Assembly (NCBI GenBank): GCA_964581415.1
Contig: CAZOOJ010000019.1
Span: 1 to 8,615 of the forward strand
Direction of reading: 5' to 3'
Length of the DNA: 8,615 bases
Source: CAYTGG01 sp964581415
GTDB lineage: Archaea; Nanobdellota; Nanobdellia; Pacearchaeales; GW2011-AR1
Below, in pieces: positions 5,483-8,615 of this stretch. Under the pieces are notes generated by a model. That model saw only the letters and a list, made by a program, of their open reading frames with translations. It made no database searches and was not told the origin of the DNA. A program made the translations under genes and the position numbers. Numbering within the stretch: position 1 is the first letter of the stretch; the number at the start of each line of letters is the position of its first letter.

Positions 5483-6604
5483 ATGGTTAATGTAATATTG
5501 AATAAAGATAGATTTTTAGAAGTAATATCAGAAGCAGAAAAAATAAATGACATTAAAAGTTTTAGAGATAAAATTCAAAAGATAAAAGATTCATTAGAAA
5601 CAAAAAGAGATAATCTCTATTTACTTAATATTGTTGGGAATGGAGATACTATTAATTACAAAAAAGAGATATTATTATCAAACCTAAAACAGATAATAGA
5701 ATCACAAACATTAGAAAGGGCTAAATATTATCTTGCACGATTAAATAAAGGAATTGAAGAAGTAAAGACAAGTAAAATAAATGATATTAATCTTAATCGT
5801 TGGAAAGAATATGAAGATTTAACAACAGATAGTTTATGGTATTGGAAAAATAGGGATTCTTCTGGGGTTCATATTGCGAGTTATTGGGGTAATTTTATCC
5901 CTCAAATTCCAAATCAAACATTAAGAAGATACACAAAAAAAAGGGATTGGATTCTTGATACTTTTTCAGGAAGTGGGACAACCATGATAGAGTGTAAAAG
6001 ATTAGGCAGAAATGGTATTGGAATAGAACTTAATCCGAGAGTTGTAAAAGAATCAAAAGATTTAATCTCAAAAGAAGAAAATAAATTTGATGTGTTTACT
6101 GATGTTGTTGATGGGGATAGCAGATTTATTTCTCATAAAAAATTATTAGAGAACAATCCAAATAAAAAGTTTCAAATGGTAATAATGCACCCTCCCTATC
6201 ATGACATTATCCGATTCAGCGAGGATAAAAGTGATCTATCAAACGCTAAAAGTTTAAAGGAATTTTTAGATATGTTCGGAAAAATTGTAGAAAATGTAAC
6301 CCCCCTTTTAGAAAATAACAGATATTTGGTTTTAGTTATTGGAGATAAATATTCCAAAGGGGAGTGGATTCCATTAGGACATTTAACAATGTTAGAAGTT
6401 TTAAAAAAAGGTTATACCCTAAAAAGCACGATTGTAAAAAATATAGAAAAGACATTAGGTAAAAGAAACCAAGAAGATTTATGGAGATATAGGGCATTAG
6501 TTGGGGGATTTTATATATTCAAACATGAGTATGTTTTTATCTTCAAAAAAACAAGGAATAAAGAGCGATTAATAGATGAAGTAATCAATTTGAAAGAACA
6601 ATAA
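5483..6604 (+). CDS. DNA methyltransferase (N4-cytosine/N6-adenine type) of an R-M system
   Basis: An S-adenosylmethionine-dependent amino-methyltransferase that would protect host sites from the neighbouring nuclease. The start at 5483 gives 373 residues. An upstream in-frame ATG at 5375 was rejected because it overlaps the zinc-ribbon gene and gives unrelated sequence. Residues 1 to about 110 are helical. Then come HIASYWGNFIPQIP (130-143), motif I DTFSGSGTT (159-167), the acidic motif II in GIELNP (Glu182), motif IV HPPYHDII (His236-Tyr239), GDKYSKGEWIPLG (about 290) and GGFYIFKHEYVFIF (341-354). Motif I precedes motif IV, and the catalytic tetrapeptide begins with His rather than the usual Asp, Asn or Ser. 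The specificity cannot be read from sequence. Its 3' end overlaps the convergent endonuclease gene by 20 bases. A T7 run at 6625-6631 may end its transcript. Confidence 0.87.
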   Translation: MVNVILNKDRFLEVISEAEKINDIKSFRDKIQKIKDSLETKRDNLYLLNIVGNGDTINYKKEILLSNLKQIIESQTLERAKYYLARLNKGIEEVKTSKINDINLNRWKEYEDLTTDSLWYWKNRDSSGVHIASYWGNFIPQIPNQTLRRYTKKRDWILDTFSGSGTTMIECKRLGRNGIGIELNPRVVKESKDLISKEENKFDVFTDVVDGDSRFISHKKLLENNPNKKFQMVIMHPPYHDIIRFSEDKSDLSNAKSLKEFLDMFGKIVENVTPLLENNRYLVLVIGDKYSKGEWIPLGHLTMLEVLKKGYTLKSTIVKNIEKTLGKRNQEDLWRYRALVGGFYIFKHEYVFIFKKTRNKERLIDEVINLKEQ

Positions 6605-7472
6605 CAAAACATTTAACTGAATAATTTTTTTCTCCAACTCTTGCATGATTATATGTAAAATTAACATTTAATGGTTGGTTTAGATTAATTTTATTTATCG
6701 TTTCTTCAATCTTTTCTAAATCAACATCTTCATCTAAGTAAACAATTAATATTCTACTATCTGCTCCAAATCTCCCCTCATCTTGATATTTGTAAAGATA
6801 TTCTGCAACTTTATCAGGATGTTTAACTGCTTCTCCTTTCCAATTATCTCCATAATGTTTCATAAATTCTTTAGTAGGACTTTTGGCAACTTTCTGGTCA
6901 AAAGATTCTCCATTTATGAAATAATCTGTGCCTCTTGAATGGTTAAGTGTTGGTAGAATATTATTGTTCTTATCAAAAATCTCAATTTCAAGAAAATCAT
7001 TCCTAACTGTATTTAATTCTTTCATTCTTCTATATTGAACTGACGCTTTTTTGACGATTGAATCTTTATCTGTTGCATTTGAATTATTAACTCTTTGAAC
7101 AAACTCATCAAAAGCCCCCTGACTACACGGCCATTTTATCAATCCAAGATTAAGATTATTCCATTCTTCAACTAATTTTTTATATCTCTTTTTGGCAATT
7201 TTTCCATTATTATATTTCTTTGATTTTTTAAACAAATCTCTTATAACTTTTAAAGAATCATTATAATCCCAAGAAGAAATAACTCTATTCCAAATATCTT
7301 CATTAGACATATCTAAAATTTTTTCTCCTTGATTTTTTCCTCTTGTAATCTGTCTAAATTTAATATTAATATTTTTAATATTATTTAATTCAATAAGATA
7401 GTATTTTGCATTATCAGATGAGGAAAATATCTTCTTTGCTATGTTTAAATCAATTCCTTTTAAGACATTCAT
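6585..7472 (-). CDS. Type II restriction endonuclease, PD-(D/E)XK fold
   Basis: Probable DNA-cleaving partner of the convergent methyltransferase. With the start at 7472 it has 295 residues. The catalytic signature is GTDYFINGESFDQKV: Asp183, then Asp192-x-Lys194, the D-x8-DxK spacing of the PD-(D/E)XK nuclease fold, on two beta strands followed by a helical stretch (KEFMKHYGDNW). DEGRFGADSRILIVYLD (231-247) forms the next core strand. The N-terminal about 160 residues are charged and helical and probably include DNA recognition. The longer frame from 7532 was rejected: its extra 20 residues are hydrophobic, its ATG straddles the cassette boundary, and a TATA-like box lies 25 bases upstream of 7472. 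There is no similarity I can name at enzyme level, so the recognition site is unknown. Confidence 0.8.
   Translation of the reverse strand: MNVLKGIDLNIAKKIFSSSDNAKYYLIELNNIKNINIKFRQITRGKNQGEKILDMSNEDIWNRVISSWDYNDSLKVIRDLFKKSKKYNNGKIAKKRYKKLVEEWNNLNLGLIKWPCSQGAFDEFVQRVNNSNATDKDSIVKKASVQYRRMKELNTVRNDFLEIEIFDKNNNILPTLNHSRGTDYFINGESFDQKVAKSPTKEFMKHYGDNWKGEAVKHPDKVAEYLYKYQDEGRFGADSRILIVYLDEDVDLEKIEETINKINLNQPLNVNFTYNHARVGEKNYSVKCFVIVLSN
6625..6631 (+). terminator. T-run, possible end of the methyltransferase transcript
   Basis: Seven consecutive T residues lie 21 bases after the methyltransferase stop, within the antisense of the endonuclease 3' end. Short T-runs serve as archaeal terminators; here overlap of the convergent transcripts would be limited. 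Evidence is compositional only. Confidence 0.3.
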
Positions 7473-7492
7473 AAAAGAACTAATAAAAAGAA

Positions 7493-7502
7493 ACTTAAAA
7501 AC
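7493..7502 (-). promoter_or_regulatory. TATA-like box of the restriction endonuclease gene
   Basis: On the minus strand GTTTTTAAGT is centred about 25 bases before the ATG at 7472, fitting a leaderless mRNA and supporting that start. The box lies just inside the right terminal inverted repeat. Confidence 0.45.
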
Positions 7503-7507
7503 ATATC

Positions 7508-7529
7508 CACCAACCTTTAAGTAACAATA
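7508..7529 (+). repeat. Right terminal inverted repeat of the R-M cassette
   Basis: Contains AACCTTTAA followed by GTAACAATA. It matches the reverse complement of 5012-5034 at 20 of 22 positions, with one base missing relative to the left copy. It ends one base before the right direct repeat. Confidence 0.6.
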
Positions 7530-7530
7530 C

Positions 7531-7540
7531 ATAAAACTAA
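7531..7540 (+). repeat. Right copy of 10-bp direct repeat (candidate target-site duplication)
   Basis: ATAAAACTAA is identical to 5000-5009 and in the same orientation, just outside the right inverted repeat. Removing one copy plus the cassette would restore a continuous region ahead of the rps6e promoter. Confidence 0.65.
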
Positions 7541-7544
7541 TAAA

Positions 7545-7554
7545 CTTTAAAAAC
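7545..7554 (+). promoter_or_regulatory. TATA box of rps6e
   Basis: CTTTAAAAAC is identical to the putative infB box and centred about 26 bases before the ATG at 7575, giving a leaderless rps6e message. It begins only four bases after the right direct repeat, so upstream promoter elements may now come from the cassette edge. Confidence 0.5.
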
Positions 7555-7574
7555 TACTTCTTCAATTAATTTCT

Positions 7575-8021
7575 ATGGTATTCAAGATTAATATAGGAAC
7601 AAAAGAAGGAAAAACCTACAAATTAGAAACAGATTCAGAATCTTTATTAGATAAAAAACTTCATGATAAAATTTCAGGAAATGAAATTTCTCCTAATTTA
7701 GAAGGATATGAATTTGAAATTACAGGTGCAAGTGACAAAGCAGGATTTACAGCAATGGAAAATGTAGAAGGAATAGGATTGAGAAAAGTTCTTTTAACTT
7801 ATGGAAAAGGTATGAAAAAGAAGCCAAGAAAAGAAGGAAAAAAGAAAATAGGAAGAAATCGACCAAAAGGATTAAGATTAAGAAAAACAGTCAGAGGAGA
7901 AATTATTTCAGATGCTATAAGTCAGATAAATTTAAAAATTCTAAAACAAGGAAATAAAAAAATTTCAGAAATTTTTAGTGAAAAAAAAGAAGAACCACAA
8001 GAAACAAAAAAAGAAAAATAA
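7575..8021 (+). CDS. rps6e: 30S ribosomal protein eS6
   Basis: Archaeal/eukaryotic-specific protein of the small ribosomal subunit. The 148 residues begin MVFKINIG and carry the family signature ITGASDKAGFTAMENVEG (about 49-66). A strongly basic segment follows (GKGMKKKPRKEGKKKIGRNRPKGLRLRKTVRGE, about 77-109), broken here by an internal GR-rich turn. The tail of charged residues (about 132-148) is variable in the family and lacks the long C-terminal phosphorylated helix of eukaryotic S6. It lies upstream of a small hypothetical and aIF2 gamma, a typical archaeal arrangement, and probably shares a transcript with the hypothetical three bases downstream. Confidence 0.95.
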   Translation: MVFKINIGTKEGKTYKLETDSESLLDKKLHDKISGNEISPNLEGYEFEITGASDKAGFTAMENVEGIGLRKVLLTYGKGMKKKPRKEGKKKIGRNRPKGLRLRKTVRGEIISDAISQINLKILKQGNKKISEIFSEKKEEPQETKKEK

Positions 8022-8024
8022 AAA

Positions 8025-8249
8025 ATGGATAAAATTAATGAAATAAATATTTACGATTTAATGCCAAGGGAATTAGCACAAAAATGCATTTCAAAAGCAT
8101 ATTATGTAGCAGTAACAACACAAAGCGATGGAACATATCTTATTATAGATACTACAAAAGAAATGACTTTTAAAAAAGAAGAATATAAAGATATACTTAA
8201 AAAATTAATCCGCAATTTTAATTCAATTCCTGAATGGAAAGAATGTTAA
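8025..8249 (+). CDS. Hypothetical protein, 74 residues, in the rps6e operon
   Basis: I do not recognise this family. The product is a small soluble protein with an N-terminal helix (DLMPRELAQKCISKA), two strand-like segments (YYVAVTTQSDG, TYLIIDTTKE) and a C-terminal helix (EEYKDILKKLIRNF). It starts three bases after the rps6e stop with no promoter-sized gap, so it is almost surely co-transcribed. The codon composition resembles its neighbours. Placement between eS6 and aIF2 gamma suggests, but does not show, a translation-related role. Confidence 0.65.
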   Translation: MDKINEINIYDLMPRELAQKCISKAYYVAVTTQSDGTYLIIDTTKEMTFKKEEYKDILKKLIRNFNSIPEWKEC

Positions 8250-8356
8250 ATTAAAAAATTTTAAAATAATAAATAATATTTTATTAGAAGATTTATAAGA
8301 AAATTTATAAAATAAATTTTCTCTATTGCGGCTTTGGTAAATTCCTATAAAAAAGC

Positions 8357-8392
8357 AATTTCTTGCAATTACCAAATTTCTTGCAATTATCA
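8357..8392 (+). repeat. Tandem 18-bp duplication
   Basis: Two adjacent copies of AATTTCTTGCAATTACCA differ at one position (17 of 18 identical). A partial third copy (AATTACTCA) follows. The period of 18 keeps a reading frame, giving a repeated ISCNYQ in the doubtful frame noted for this spacer. Confidence 0.7.
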
Positions 8393-8535
8393 ATTACTCA
8401 ATTATTTTCTAATTTATTTAGATGATTTTGTTATTTTAAGAAATTATTCAAAAAGTTATATCTATAAGATATTATTTATTATCAGAAAAAAATTTATGAA
8501 AAATGCAGAGTTTTATCAGAGTCTTAATCCAAAAA

Positions 8536-8545
8536 CCTTTTAACT
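8536..8545 (+). promoter_or_regulatory. TATA-like box of the aIF2 gamma gene
   Basis: CCTTTTAACT is centred about 26 bases before the ATG at 8566. This fits the leaderless spacing of the other genes in the window and separates this gene from the rps6e transcript. Confidence 0.4.
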
Positions 8546-8565
8546 TGATTGTTTCTCTTTTTGTT

Positions 8566-8615
8566 ATGGCAAAAGAAATTCCAGAATTAAATATTGGAAT
8601 GGTTGGGCATATAGA
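8566..8615 (+). CDS. eif2g: Translation initiation factor aIF2, gamma subunit (3'-partial)
   Basis: Only 16 codons are in the window, reading MAKEIPELNIGMVGHI. The phrase NIGMVGH is the start of the GTPase G1 motif of archaeal/eukaryotic IF2 gamma, which carries initiator Met-tRNA to the small subunit. The next codon begins GA, compatible with the Asp that follows in the family. The position downstream of rps6e agrees with the usual archaeal gene order. The identification from so short a piece is helped by that context. Confidence 0.8.
   Translation, partial: MAKEIPELNIGMVGHI

Larger units (their letters stand above)
5012..7529. mobile_element. Transposon-like restriction-modification cassette without transposase
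   Basis: This 2,518-bp unit is bounded by imperfect terminal inverted repeats (5012-5034 and 7508-7529) and an external 10-bp direct repeat. It contains a structured inverted-repeat element, a zinc-ribbon gene, a DNA methyltransferase and a convergent restriction endonuclease. No transposase, integrase or recombinase frame lies inside, so movement would have to be driven in trans. Duplications of about 10-13 bp are typical of IS4-type transposases among others; that link is an inference. The right end lies about 15 bases upstream of the rps6e TATA box, so the insertion spared the core promoter. Alternative explanations are paired operator sites or chance in AT-rich DNA, but four elements coincide in the correct order. 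Confidence 0.6.
8250..8565. other. AT-rich spacer before aIF2 gamma
   Basis: I see no convincing gene in these 316 bases. They contain an inverted repeat AAAATTTA/TAAATTTT (8300-8307 and 8313-8320), which may be a terminator for the rps6e operon or a TATA-like element. They also contain an 18-bp tandem repeat (8357-8392) and the probable aIF2 gamma promoter (8536-8545). A 69-codon frame from a TTG at 8334 to 8543 is open and sits 25 bases after a TATA-like stretch, but its product is repetitive and low-complexity. Confidence 0.55.

Noticed and set aside
7473..7532. Extended start of the restriction endonuclease with a hydrophobic signal-like segment
   Set aside because: The start codon straddles the inverted repeat/direct repeat junction, the segment reads through the right terminus and the TATA-like box, and a cytoplasmic nuclease needs no signal peptide.
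8250..8340. tRNA or C/D-box RNA in the spacer after the 74-residue gene
   Set aside because: Almost pure A/T with no box C/D motifs and no acceptor-stem pairing.
8334..8543. 69-codon frame from TTG as a gene
   Set aside because: Non-ATG start, repeated ISCNYQ, low-complexity composition and overlap with the probable aIF2 gamma promoter; kept only as a low-interest finding.

Overview
The window looks like a piece of a small, very AT-rich archaeal genome, probably of the DPANN type (Pacearchaeota/Woesearchaeota-like; the lineage is an inference). The archaeal assignment rests on archaeal/eukaryotic-type genes: aIF5B, ribosomal protein eS6, the first codons of aIF2 gamma, and a Dph2 fragment. 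It is supported by TATA-like boxes centred about 25-26 bases upstream of most start codons with no Shine-Dalgarno sequence, which suggests leaderless transcripts.

Layout. (1) 1-1740: thymidylate kinase (5' end cut by the window) and a two-domain protein made of a P-loop nucleotide-kinase-like domain and a dCMP-deaminase domain. Both fit dTTP supply (dCMP to dUMP, then dTMP to dTDP). (2) 1816-2414, minus strand: a 98-residue unknown coupled to a 100-residue protein that matches only the first part of diphthamide synthase Dph2. (3) 2415-2768: intergenic, holding the infB promoter and a possible decayed minus-strand reading frame. (4) 2769-4924: aIF5B, then a 114-residue hypothetical with its own promoter. 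(5) 5012-7529: a restriction-modification cassette made of a structured 116-bp inverted-repeat element, a 47-residue zinc ribbon (5338-5481), a DNA methyltransferase (5483-6604) and a convergent PD-(D/E)XK restriction endonuclease (7472-6585). (6) 7575-8615: eS6, a 74-residue hypothetical, an AT-rich spacer and the start of aIF2 gamma.

Main discovery. The cassette is bounded by imperfect terminal inverted repeats (5012-5034 and 7508-7529: 20 identities in 22 aligned positions plus one gap). Immediately outside lies a 10-bp direct repeat, ATAAAACTAA (5000-5009 and 7531-7540). This is the arrangement of a transposed segment with a target-site duplication, yet no transposase lies inside. The simplest reading is a non-autonomous, trans-mobilised R-M unit that landed just upstream of the core promoter of rps6e, splitting the infB - rps6e - aIF2 gamma order that I recall from other archaea. 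The cassette also carries an unexplained GC-richer structured segment with promoter-like boxes on both sides, a candidate non-coding RNA.
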